A DNA stretch of 22,934 nucleotides, from NCBI GenBank assembly GCA_036498205.1, contig DASXIC010000082.1:1-22934 (forward strand), given 5' to 3'. Below, one piece after another: positions 6,797 through 14,463 of this stretch (the first letter of the stretch is position 1; every line of letters begins with the position of its first letter). The notes beneath the pieces were generated by a model. The model saw only the letters and a list, made by a program, of their open reading frames with translations. It was not told the origin of the DNA and did not search any database. The position numbers were made by a program, and so were the translations under genes. This stretch comes from AV69 sp036498205 (GTDB lineage: Bacteria > Verrucomicrobiota > Verrucomicrobiia > Chthoniobacterales > UBA10450).

Positions 6797-7537
6797 GTGG
6801 AAAGTCGTGTCCTGATCCTAAACCATGACCCGGTATTTGAAGACCGGCTGCTATCATTTTTTGATTCCGAGGACGGGATCGAGATTCGAGTTGTGCGGAG
6901 CGTTTCGGAAGCGGTTCAGGTTCTGATTGCGGAAAACTTTGACGGATTCATCGTCGAAGGTCCGGGTTCGCTTTCCATTGAAGCGGCAACAGTCGCGCGA
7001 CAACATTTTCCATCGCTGAAGGTCCTTTGTGTGCCCTGGCAGCGACTAAAAAACGACTTACTCGAGGAGGCCGAACGGCAGCAAATTACGACTGCCGACG
7101 GCACCACTTCGAACAAACGATTGCGACGGGATGTGATGCAATTTGTTCGATCCCTGCAAAATCACCGTAACGTGCCGGAAGAAGGAATCGATCCCTGCCA
7201 TTCTCTTATCGGCAACCTGAATCAATTTTCCGCCGCGGAGATTTTGCAAATGGCGTGCCTGAGCCAGCGTTCCGGGCGCTTCACTCTTAAATCGAGCCGG
7301 GGCAAGAGCGAGATCTATCTCCATCACGGCTCGGTTCGACATGCAGTTTATGGAACCCTGGAAGGAGAGGCGGCCGTAGCCGAAATTTTTCGGTGGCGAC
7401 AGGGGCGATTCTATTTCGAGGAAGGACTTATTAGTCACGCCCATACGGTGGACCGTCCATGGGCGCATCTGTTGATCGACAACCTCCAGAAACTCGATGA
7501 AACCCTTGATGTGGCCACCGTCGCGCCCAAGCAATGA
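6797..7537 (+). CDS. Degenerate receiver domain plus DUF4388 protein
   Basis: Residues 4-110 look like a response-regulator receiver fold (RVLILNHDP, then FDGFIVEG), but the residue aligned with the phospho-acceptor aspartate is glutamate (about residue 54) and the usual late lysine is not evident, so it is probably a pseudo-receiver. Residues 133-230 match DUF4388 (PATAN-like): SLIGNLNQFSAAEILQMA, SGRFTL, IYLHHGSVRHAVYG, GEAAVAEIFRW, GRFYFEEG. Such domains occur in bacterial signalling proteins and have no fixed catalytic role. The start is ambiguous: TTG 6785 or GTG 6797, both directly before the first beta strand and neither with a good ribosome-binding site. The stop overlaps the next gene by ATGA, so the two products probably act together. 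Confidence 0.82.
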   Translation: MESRVLILNHDPVFEDRLLSFFDSEDGIEIRVVRSVSEAVQVLIAENFDGFIVEGPGSLSIEAATVARQHFPSLKVLCVPWQRLKNDLLEEAERQQITTADGTTSNKRLRRDVMQFVRSLQNHRNVPEEGIDPCHSLIGNLNQFSAAEILQMACLSQRSGRFTLKSSRGKSEIYLHHGSVRHAVYGTLEGEAAVAEIFRWRQGRFYFEEGLISHAHTVDRPWAHLLIDNLQKLDETLDVATVAPKQ

Positions 7538-7965
7538 GAGATAAACGGCTCGAGAAAAAACTTCGCCTGATCTCGCTTCAGCTCGATAGCTGGAAAAGAT
7601 TACACGATCTCATCACCTATGGGCTCGATAAAGCGAAGCCCATCATTTCGGTCGAACAGGAACGGCAGTTTACCGAGGTGCGCGCGCATTTGCTTCAGGA
7701 AATCGAACACGTTTTTCGAGAACTGGATTTATTGGCCGAACTTGCCGGCCGGGCCATGAATGTCCTCAACCGCGGCTCGTCTCTCCGAGCTGTGCGCGAA
7801 CTTTCGACCGAAGACGCGCGGCGAATCGAGGCGGAGTGGAATGCGGTGTTTACCCGGCTTGGGATCGTGCAGGGTCAACTCAAGTCCGACCGTAAAATTT
7901 TGGCCAGTCAAAACATTTTTGAGTATTATATAAGATCGCTCCTGCGGAAGCCGCTGAGAACGTAA
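7534..7965 (+). CDS. Helical, probably coiled-coil protein of unknown function
   Basis: I do not recognise this 143-residue protein. It is highly charged and, by heptad-like leucine and isoleucine spacing, mostly helical (residues 5-60 and 85-135), with no signal peptide, membrane segment or Cys/His metal motif. It overlaps the DUF4388 gene by 4 bases (ATGA), a sign of coupled translation and a likely shared function. It could be the partner or effector of the pseudo-receiver protein. Initiation at the ATG at 7534 is supported by the overlap; the coding call rests on the overlap and on the neighbour's frame ending exactly there. Confidence 0.7.
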   Translation: MRDKRLEKKLRLISLQLDSWKRLHDLITYGLDKAKPIISVEQERQFTEVRAHLLQEIEHVFRELDLLAELAGRAMNVLNRGSSLRAVRELSTEDARRIEAEWNAVFTRLGIVQGQLKSDRKILASQNIFEYYIRSLLRKPLRT

Positions 7966-8085
7966 GATTTTCCCGCAGAACATTCTACGTCTACGGCGGA
8001 ATTTGCGGCTGGCGCGTAAGAAAAAAGCTCGCGCTGACGATTTTTCCCACGCAAAGTCCTTCGTGCGCGCGATTTTCATTGTGAT

Positions 8086-8442
8086 ATGGCGAAGTTAACC
8101 AAACGCGATATCGTTGTGGCGATTAGCAACCAGACAGGCATGGTGCAGCACCAGGTCTTCGACGTCGTTCAGCGCACCCTCGACCATATTACCGATAGCC
8201 TCGCCAACAATGTGGCGGTAGAACTGCGGAATTTTGGCGTCTTCCAGCCACGTCTGACAAAACCACGAGTCGGGCGTAACCCGAACGAGCCCGGGAGCAG
8301 TTTTGTCATTCCTTCGCGGGCAACGGTAAAGTTTAAGCCGGGGAAAATAATGCGACAACGCGTGGAAAAATTGTCACGCGAACTAAAGGACGCCTCCGAG
8401 CGTAAAGCGGCGGCATCAGCCTCGACCTCGAGCGGCGAATAA
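8086..8442 (+). CDS. HU/IHF-family DNA-binding protein with extended C-terminal tail
   Basis: Histone-like HU/IHF proteins bend DNA in the nucleoid as dimers. The 118-residue protein starts MAKLTKRDIVVAIS and contains the hallmark NFGVFQPRLTKPRVGRNPN at the beta-arm and FKPGKIMRQRV at the end of the fold. About 25 residues follow beyond the usual 90-95 length, an Ala/Ser-rich acidic tail ending SSGE. HU and IHF cannot be separated with certainty; the RVGRNP arm fits both. No Shine-Dalgarno sequence precedes the ATG. It ends 8 bases before the convergent histidine-kinase gene and I saw no terminator there. It follows the DUF4388 pair by 120 bases, in which I saw no clear feature. Confidence 0.9.
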   Translation: MAKLTKRDIVVAISNQTGMVQHQVFDVVQRTLDHITDSLANNVAVELRNFGVFQPRLTKPRVGRNPNEPGSSFVIPSRATVKFKPGKIMRQRVEKLSRELKDASERKAAASASTSSGE

Positions 8443-8450
8443 GACTTCGG

Positions 8451-10949
8451 TTAGCACTCGTCGCTTGCGCGGCTGAGCAATTGCTGGATGACCTCCTCGA
8501 GCCGTTCGAAATTGATCGGTTTCGTGAGGTGTTCCGCAAAGCCAGCGGCGCGGGCCCGATTGACATCGTTTTCCATTCCAAATCCGCTGAGCGCAATCCC
8601 TGGTAAGCCCTGATCTCGCAACTCCTGCATAAGGTCGTAGCCACTCCGATCAGGCAAACCGATGTCGCTGATCAGCAAGTCGAAATTTTCGGTTCTAGCT
8701 TTTTCCGACGCCTGATCGGCGGTGTAAGCGACGGAGACGTCGTAGCCGCGGCGCTCAAGAATTAGCTTTAGTCCAGCACAGGTATCTTGATGATCATCTA
8801 CTACCAGCAGCCTGGGGGTGCGGGCGGTCGAAGAGGGCTGAATTGCGGTTGGCCTGTGGCCGTTTGGCGGCGTTTCGTGATCGCTCTCGGCCGGCTTTGC
8901 AATCGTGCCGAGGCGAACTGTGAATGTCGCCCCTTTGTTGCGCCCTGCGCTGCTGGCAGAGATGGTGCCTCCATGCGCCAGGACCATCGCTTTGGAAATG
9001 GCCAGGCCAAGCCCGAGTCCGCCGAATTTTCGGGTGATTGAGCTCTGGCCCTGCTCAAAAGCATTGAAAATCTTGCCAACCTTGTCCGATTCGATGCCGA
9101 TCCCGGTATCACTAATACGAATCTCAATTTGCCCCGGCTGAGGATTGGTGGTGGTAATGGAAATCTCCCCGTCTGCCCCGGTAAACTTGACTCCGTTCTT
9201 AATCAGGTTCCAAAAAATTTGCTGTAAGCGCGCTGAGTCTCCATGCACGAAATCTTGCTCGGCTTGGAGCTGCAGATCCACTCGCAGCAGTTTTTGCGAA
9301 ACATCGTCCCGGCAGATTTCCAAGGCCCGATGCAAGACGTCGTGAATACTCACTGGTTCGAGGCTCAGTTTCAGCTTTCCTTTCGCGATCCGGGTTACAT
9401 CGAGCAAGTCGTCGATCAGTCGCGCCTCGAGCTCGACATTTCGTCGAATGACGTCCAGGGCGCGCCGGACATCGGGCGAATCTGCAACCTGCGCTTCCAG
9501 TTCGGCCACCATCGCGATGACGGGTGAAAGCGGGTTACGGAGCTCGTGCGAAAGTAATGCGAGGAATTGATCTTTGGCGGCGTTGGCGCCGAGCAATTCG
9601 TTACGGAGCGTCATATCGCGGGTTTTTTCCTCCACCAGATAGAGAACTCCCTGGATGTTTTGCTGCGAATCCAGCAGACGCAGTAAATTTACGTTTAGGA
9701 ACCGGGTGGCGCCGCTGCGGTCCCGAAACGGCTGCTCGACCAGCTGGAATGGCTGACCGGTGGCCAGGACGCGCTCGATTGCCTCAGGCGCAGCAATCTT
9801 GATCTGATCATAAGTGGCGACCCCAATGTCGGTGCCGCTGGGCAGTTGCCCAATCTGCGCCGCCATTTGCGAAAACGCGTCGTTCACGTGCAGAAATCCC
9901 CGCGTCTCCGGATCAACCAGCGCGATGCCGATCGGCATGTTGGCGAGAATTTTTTCGTTGAAGGTGACTTCGCGTTCAATGCGCCGGGCCGCCTCCGATT
10001 GGCGCCGATAAAATTGCCCTGCCATCCAGGCTGCCACGGCCGTCCCCGCGATAAGCCAGCCCGCAGGCACAGTGATCTTACGCAAGAGATCGCGGACTGG
10101 TTCGTATGCAATCAGCTCCGGCTGCTGAACGACCGCCACCCAATTGGCTGTCTCAAGCGGATCGAACGAGTAAATCGTCCCACCCCGAGTGAAATGTCCG
10201 CTCTGCTGTTTGCGAATTTCGGAGATCAATTCTGTCTCTCGTCCACTGCTCGGTTGAGTGTTCGCTTTGAAATCAGAGGTAAAGAGTGGAAAACCTCGTT
10301 GATCGATAATTTGGCAGATCGAGCGATCGGCAAACGAAATGGTAGAAAGGCGTTTGCCAATACGTTCGACCAGGATTGAGGCGCCGATATAACCGAGCGT
10401 TGCGCCGTCGCGGGTCCGTACCGCGCCGATCACATCGGTCACTGGCCGGCCGTCAACAGGGCGCTGGTGAATTGGAGAGACATAGGCGCCAGTCTTAGAG
10501 TCGGCACCCTCTTTCCAAACGTCGGGATGAAAACTTTGCCCGACCAGGTTCGGTGCCGGGGGAACCGCGCCGAGAAGTTTTCCATCGGCTGTCGTCATGA
10601 ACATTCCGTCGATTCGCGGATAGGAAAAAAGCTTTTGCTCTACCCATTGTTGGGCCGCGACATCTGGATTGGGCCCGGTGAAGACGCGCTCCATGTCGGG
10701 CAATGTCTGGTAATAACCAATTACGCTGGCTGTTCGGGCCACATCGTCGTCGACCAAATGACCGATGAGTTGAACGAACGTCTGTCGGTCGCGCAGAATT
10801 GTTGATTCGAGGGTTTTCTGCAGGCTGGTGTAAGCGATGAGCAGCATCAAAATGGAGGGAAACCAGCCCGCCAGCAGCACGGTCAGGATGATGTCGAAGC
10901 GCTCCAGCGTCTTACGCGGTTTTGTTTTGCTGATTGCTCGAATTGCCAT
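8451..10949 (-). CDS. Membrane hybrid sensor histidine kinase (dCache-like, PAS, HisKA, HATPase, receiver)
   Basis: The 832-residue protein has an N-terminal membrane segment (about 20-44) and an extracytoplasmic dCache-like sensor (about 50-285, with YPRIDGMFMTTADGKLLGAV and GYIGASILVERI). A second membrane segment (about 295-312) precedes a PAS domain (about 330-445), HisKA with LLSHELRNPLSP (phospho-histidine about 468), HATPase_c with NLIKNGVKFT, DTGIGI and KFGGLGLGLAI, and a C-terminal receiver with LLVVDD and LLISDIGLPDRSG (phospho-aspartate about 762). The ATG at 10949 lies just before the first membrane helix; ATG 11003 and TTG 11027 are alternatives. No response regulator with an output domain is adjacent, so its partner is elsewhere or the kinase works by phosphorelay. 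The ligand is unknown. Confidence 0.92.
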   Translation of the reverse strand: MAIRAISKTKPRKTLERFDIILTVLLAGWFPSILMLLIAYTSLQKTLESTILRDRQTFVQLIGHLVDDDVARTASVIGYYQTLPDMERVFTGPNPDVAAQQWVEQKLFSYPRIDGMFMTTADGKLLGAVPPAPNLVGQSFHPDVWKEGADSKTGAYVSPIHQRPVDGRPVTDVIGAVRTRDGATLGYIGASILVERIGKRLSTISFADRSICQIIDQRGFPLFTSDFKANTQPSSGRETELISEIRKQQSGHFTRGGTIYSFDPLETANWVAVVQQPELIAYEPVRDLLRKITVPAGWLIAGTAVAAWMAGQFYRRQSEAARRIEREVTFNEKILANMPIGIALVDPETRGFLHVNDAFSQMAAQIGQLPSGTDIGVATYDQIKIAAPEAIERVLATGQPFQLVEQPFRDRSGATRFLNVNLLRLLDSQQNIQGVLYLVEEKTRDMTLRNELLGANAAKDQFLALLSHELRNPLSPVIAMVAELEAQVADSPDVRRALDVIRRNVELEARLIDDLLDVTRIAKGKLKLSLEPVSIHDVLHRALEICRDDVSQKLLRVDLQLQAEQDFVHGDSARLQQIFWNLIKNGVKFTGADGEISITTTNPQPGQIEIRISDTGIGIESDKVGKIFNAFEQGQSSITRKFGGLGLGLAISKAMVLAHGGTISASSAGRNKGATFTVRLGTIAKPAESDHETPPNGHRPTAIQPSSTARTPRLLVVDDHQDTCAGLKLILERRGYDVSVAYTADQASEKARTENFDLLISDIGLPDRSGYDLMQELRDQGLPGIALSGFGMENDVNRARAAGFAEHLTKPINFERLEEVIQQLLSRASDEC

Positions 10950-11259
10950 CGCCCAAAGCGCCAAGTTAGCACTATCCGCGCTACTGGAAAAAGCCAACCG
11001 CATGCCGCAGTTGGAATTAGTTTGCAAGCGGTACCAAGGCGGCTCTTTTCGCGGACGATTGAGGTCGAACGCTGCCTCGCCTGAAAAACTGCTTCCCGTG
11101 CAGCACGCGATAACGAGGTGTGCGCTTCGGCCTTACGCCAATTTGTGGCGGCGGAAACTCACGATTTTTTGATTTGACGGCACAAGGAGAAGCGGCATCA
11201 TGTCGCCCTTGCAGCGGCAATCGGCAACGTAGTCTTGTTGATCCCTAAATCGAGGAGGC
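10950..11259. other. Divergent intergenic region between the histidine kinase and GT2 genes
   Basis: This is the largest gene-free stretch in the window, about 310 bases, and must hold promoters for both directions. I saw a TTGACG at 11174-11179 with no good -10 at 16-18 bp, and a short frame ATG 11200 to TAG 11232 (10 codons) preceded by AAGGAG at 11184-11189, which could be a leader peptide or chance. No tRNA, terminator or long repeat was found. Confidence 0.5.
11253..11258 (+). promoter_or_regulatory. Perfect Shine-Dalgarno one base from the GT2 start
   Basis: AGGAGG is a full match to the ribosome-binding consensus but ends one base before the ATG at 11260, where 5-9 bases is usual. An in-frame TGA at 11239-11241 excludes a start upstream of it, and no nearby downstream ATG exists. 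Confidence 0.55.
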
Positions 11260-12753
11260 ATGGGCCAAACCATCTGGACAATCTGTTACCTCAGCGTGCT
11301 CGTGGGACTCTCAGCCTACGGCATCCACCGCTATTTCATCATTTATCTCTTCCTTAAACATCGCAAACGCGCGCCGGTTCCGCTGAGTCGATTTGTGCAA
11401 CTGCCGGTCGTGACAGTGCAATTGCCGATATTTAATGAGGTTTATGTCGCCGAACGCCTTTTGCGCTCGGTCAGCGAACTCAATTACCCCCGCGACCGTC
11501 TCCAAATTCAGGTCCTGGACGATTCTACAGATGAGACTCGCGAAATCACTTCGGCCTGCGCCTCAAAACTGCGCCGGCGCGGTTTCGACGTGGAACTAAT
11601 CCATCGCAGCGACCGAACTGGGTTCAAAGCGGGCGCACTCGAATTTGGGCTCGCCACCGCCCGGGGCGAATTTGTTTGCATTCTGGACGCCGATTTTGTC
11701 CCGCCTCCGCATCTGCTTCGTCGTACGATCGACTTCTTTACCGACCCGAAGATCGGCATGATTCAAACGCGCTGGGGGCATTTGAATCGTGGTTATTCTT
11801 TGCTTACGCGGGTGCAGGCAATGTTCCTCGATGGTCATCTCCTGCTTGAGCAAACCGCCCGTAGCCGGAGTGGTCGCTTCTTTAATTTCAATGGCACCGC
11901 CGGTCTTTGGCGTAAGTCATGCATCGAGCAATCCGGAGGCTGGCAGCACGATACGCTAACGGAAGACCTCGATTTAAGCTATCGCGCTCAGCTTGCCGGT
12001 TGGAAATTTATTTTTCTTCCCGATGTGGTTACTCCGGCAGAGCTGCCCGTCGATATGAACGGCTTCAAATCCCAGCAGCATCGTTGGACAAAGGGTTCGA
12101 TCCAAACCTGCAAAAAACTGCTGCCGAAAATCTGGCGGAGTGAGCTGCCGTTGCCGATCAAATTGGAGGCGACCGGGCATTTGGTCTCTAATTTCGCCTA
12201 CCTGCTGCTCGCTTCTCTCTGTGTGCTGTTGCACCCTGCCATGGGTGGACCGCAATCAGGTTGGCTCCGGACATTGCTGATCGACGTCCCAATTTTTCTC
12301 ACGGCATCGGTATCGGTCGCCGTGTTCTATATCTGTGCACAACGGGAGTTACACCCGCGGACCTGGATGCGTGAGATTCTCCTCCTGCCGTGCCTGCTCG
12401 CGCTCGGAATCGGATTATCCTTGAATAACGCCCGTGCTGTCCTTGAAGCGATGTTCAATCATAAGTCCGACTTCGCGCGGACTCCGAAATACGGAATCGA
12501 ACGAAACGCGCAGCCGTGGCGAAACTGCCGTTATATGCCGCTGAAATCGCTTCTGCCCATAGCAGAGCTGTTTTTCGCGTTCTATTTCACTTATTTCGTG
12601 TGGTTTGCGATTCATCACCGTCAGTTCCTTTCGGTACCATTTCTGCTCATGTTTCAGTTTGGATTTCTTTACGTTTCCTTCTGCTCCTTTGTGCAATGGC
12701 TACCAAAACTGAATTGGAACAATAATCGCGCTCCTGACGCCTTACCCGCCTGA
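11260..12753 (+). CDS. Processive family-2 glycosyltransferase, cellulose-synthase-like
   Basis: A membrane GT2 enzyme that polymerises or transfers sugars from nucleotide donors at the inner membrane. After one N-terminal membrane helix (about 5-31) the catalytic domain shows LDDSTD (86-91), DAD (143-145), TED (234-236) and QQHRW (272-276), the D,D,D,QxxRW set of processive beta-glycan synthases. Roughly four or five membrane helices follow from residue 300. The 497-residue length and the compact form resemble cellulose-synthase-like or glucomannan-synthase-like (CslA) bacterial proteins; the sugar product cannot be assigned. No PilZ domain and no BcsB or BcsC neighbour are present. Its stop is 4 bases before the L,D-transpeptidase start, so both are probably co-transcribed for envelope work. 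Confidence 0.9.
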   Translation: MGQTIWTICYLSVLVGLSAYGIHRYFIIYLFLKHRKRAPVPLSRFVQLPVVTVQLPIFNEVYVAERLLRSVSELNYPRDRLQIQVLDDSTDETREITSACASKLRRRGFDVELIHRSDRTGFKAGALEFGLATARGEFVCILDADFVPPPHLLRRTIDFFTDPKIGMIQTRWGHLNRGYSLLTRVQAMFLDGHLLLEQTARSRSGRFFNFNGTAGLWRKSCIEQSGGWQHDTLTEDLDLSYRAQLAGWKFIFLPDVVTPAELPVDMNGFKSQQHRWTKGSIQTCKKLLPKIWRSELPLPIKLEATGHLVSNFAYLLLASLCVLLHPAMGGPQSGWLRTLLIDVPIFLTASVSVAVFYICAQRELHPRTWMREILLLPCLLALGIGLSLNNARAVLEAMFNHKSDFARTPKYGIERNAQPWRNCRYMPLKSLLPIAELFFAFYFTYFVWFAIHHRQFLSVPFLLMFQFGFLYVSFCSFVQWLPKLNWNNNRAPDALPA

Positions 12754-12757
12754 TTCC

Positions 12758-13507
12758 ATGTCGCGAAAATCAATTTTTAGTGGACTAATTACGATCCTGG
12801 CCTTCGCCAATCAGCTGCCCGCGCAGGTTCTTGCCGCGCCCACGCTGATGCAGCCAAACGTCATCATTAGTGTGCACGATCAAAGCTTGGTCCTGCTCCA
12901 GAATGGCGAAAAAATTGCAAGTTATCCGGTATCGACCTCAAAATACGGTCTTGGTGACAATTGGGGTGCGATGACGACCCCAACCGGCCTTTTGCAGGTC
13001 GCTCAGAAGATCGGCGATCATGCGCCCGAAGGGGCCGTCTTCCACAAGCGCCGGTTTACCGGAGAAGTTTTGCAACCAAATGCGCCCGGCCGCGACCCGG
13101 TGATTACCAGGATTATCTGGCTGCGCGGCTTGCAAGCGGAGAATGCTCACGCCTTCAATCGCTGTATTTACATTCACGGAACGCCTGAGGAGAAGCTTAT
13201 CGGCAAACCGGCGAGCTACGGATGCATTCGAATGAAGTCGTCAGACGTCGCCGCCCTTTACGCGCACCTTCCCCTCGGTGCGATCGTGCAAATCACGCCC
13301 GAAAAGCTGCCGAAGGTGAAATCGGCTGCCAAGGCGATGCTTGTCCAATCTAAAGCTCCTGCGGCACCTACGCCGACCCACGCCGTCTTTACCGCCGATT
13401 CCTCCAAGCCTGGTAGCGAGAAGGCGATTATCACTCCGCTTGCGCCTAAAGCACCTGCAGCTCCAGCGAAGAAACAAATTGTGTCGCTGCAGAACGAGCA
13501 GGCCTAA
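12758..13507 (+). CDS. Exported L,D-transpeptidase (YkuD domain)
   Basis: L,D-transpeptidases form 3-3 peptidoglycan cross-links or attach proteins to peptidoglycan in the periplasm. The protein has a signal peptide (basic MSRK, hydrophobic 6-20, ALA-type cleavage near 27). A YkuD domain (about 33-180) follows, with YIHGTPEEKLIGKPASYGCIRM containing His140 and the catalytic Cys156. Beyond it is a 65-residue Ala/Pro/Lys-rich, low-complexity tail without recognised fold, perhaps a flexible wall-binding region. The gene starts 4 bases after the GT2 stop, which links the polysaccharide synthase and the wall enzyme. It ends 51 bases before rpsT. Confidence 0.92.
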   Translation: MSRKSIFSGLITILAFANQLPAQVLAAPTLMQPNVIISVHDQSLVLLQNGEKIASYPVSTSKYGLGDNWGAMTTPTGLLQVAQKIGDHAPEGAVFHKRRFTGEVLQPNAPGRDPVITRIIWLRGLQAENAHAFNRCIYIHGTPEEKLIGKPASYGCIRMKSSDVAALYAHLPLGAIVQITPEKLPKVKSAAKAMLVQSKAPAAPTPTHAVFTADSSKPGSEKAIITPLAPKAPAAPAKKQIVSLQNEQA

Positions 13508-13558
13508 GTGCGCGTTTGACAAGTTTATCCGCAGCCCTGAGCCTCCAGACCGCGACTC

Positions 13559-13804
13559 ATGGCTAATACGAAATCAGCCGCCAAACGCGCGCGCCAGACT
13601 GAGCGGCGTTCGCTCCAGAACCGGCGTGTCCTTACTCACATTCGCACACTGCGTAAACGTGCCATTGGAGATGGTGCCAAGTCTGTCGATGTCACGGCTT
13701 TCATTTCCGCCATCGATAAGGCGGCCAAGCGTGGGATCATTCATCGCAATGCTGCTAATCGCCGCAAGGCGCGATCGGCTCGGGCGGGCGCGGGAAAAAC
13801 CTAG
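13559..13804 (+). CDS. rpsT: 30S ribosomal protein S20
   Basis: The 81-residue basic protein begins MANTKSAAKRARQTERR and has the S20 helical pattern with SAIDKAAKRGIIHRNAANRRKARS near the end, binding 16S rRNA in the small subunit. Length and sequence match the family. A TTGACA lies 38 bases upstream (13516-13521) but no good -10 follows at 16-18 bp, so the promoter is uncertain. A 6-bp hairpin just downstream (13814-13834) has no T-run and is not a convincing terminator. Confidence 0.97.
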   Translation: MANTKSAAKRARQTERRSLQNRRVLTHIRTLRKRAIGDGAKSVDVTAFISAIDKAAKRGIIHRNAANRRKARSARAGAGKT

Positions 13805-13876
13805 CCGGCGAAGTTCGGCGTGCTGAAGGCCGAAATAGCATTGCATCTGGCGCAGGAAAGATAAACTTGCTCTCCC

Positions 13877-14458
13877 ATGATCCCGGCTTTGCTCCTCGTT
13901 TTTTGTGTCGCCGCCTATCGCGTCTTGAGCGGTTTGCTCATCCATTCCGGCGCGACGTGGTTATCGAATTTTACGCCCCTCGCCGCGGTCGCGCTTTGCT
14001 GCGCTGCCTACCTGCCGCGCGGATTTAAGTTCGCGTTGCCCCTAGTAACGCTTTTCCTATCTGATCTAATTCTAAACACATCGTATGGGGTTCCGCTTTT
14101 TGCTCCGGAAGTTCTTTGCCGCTACTTCGCGCTTGGGCTCATCGGTTGGATCGGATTCGCCCTCCGAAACCATCCCTCGCTTAAAACCTTGCTCCCAGCC
14201 TCGCTCGCCTCGTCGGTTATTTTCTATATTGTCACGAACACTTTCTCGTGGCTGACCGAACCGGCCTATGCGAAAAATTTCGCCGGGTTGCTTCAGGCTC
14301 TTACTATTGGAGTTCCACAATATAGCACCACGCCAACCTGGATGTTTTTCCGAAACTCGCTTGTGAGCGATCTCATTTTCACCCTCGCGTTTGTTTTCTG
14401 TATGCGCGCGCAAGGTCAGCGCACCCGCGGTTCAATTGCCGTAGCGCGAACTGCGTGA
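13877..14458 (+). CDS. DUF6580-family integral membrane protein
   Basis: The 193-residue protein has about five hydrophobic helices. WLSNFTPLAAVALCCAAYLP, FLSDLILN and VIFYIVTNTFSWL are the characteristic segments of DUF6580, a family of small membrane proteins that resemble ECF-transporter S components. Function is not established. It ends in TGA at 14456-14458, overlapping the GTG at 14455 of the pyruvate dehydrogenase reading frame, so it may be translated with the pdh genes; a functional link (for example transport of a cofactor) is only a guess. Confidence 0.8.
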   Translation: MIPALLLVFCVAAYRVLSGLLIHSGATWLSNFTPLAAVALCCAAYLPRGFKFALPLVTLFLSDLILNTSYGVPLFAPEVLCRYFALGLIGWIGFALRNHPSLKTLLPASLASSVIFYIVTNTFSWLTEPAYAKNFAGLLQALTIGVPQYSTTPTWMFFRNSLVSDLIFTLAFVFCMRAQGQRTRGSIAVARTA

Positions 14459-14463
14459 CCCTG

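Noticed and set aside
7966..8085. Possible small RNA or peptide between the helical-protein and HU genes
   Set aside because: No convincing start with ribosome-binding site, hairpin or promoter was found in these 120 bases.
13516..13544. TTGACA as a promoter for rpsT
   Set aside because: A perfect -35-like hexamer, but nothing like TATAAT at 16-18 bp spacing, so no promoter is claimed.
13814..13834. Hairpin after rpsT as a terminator
   Set aside because: Only a 6-bp stem with a 9-nt loop and no following T-run.
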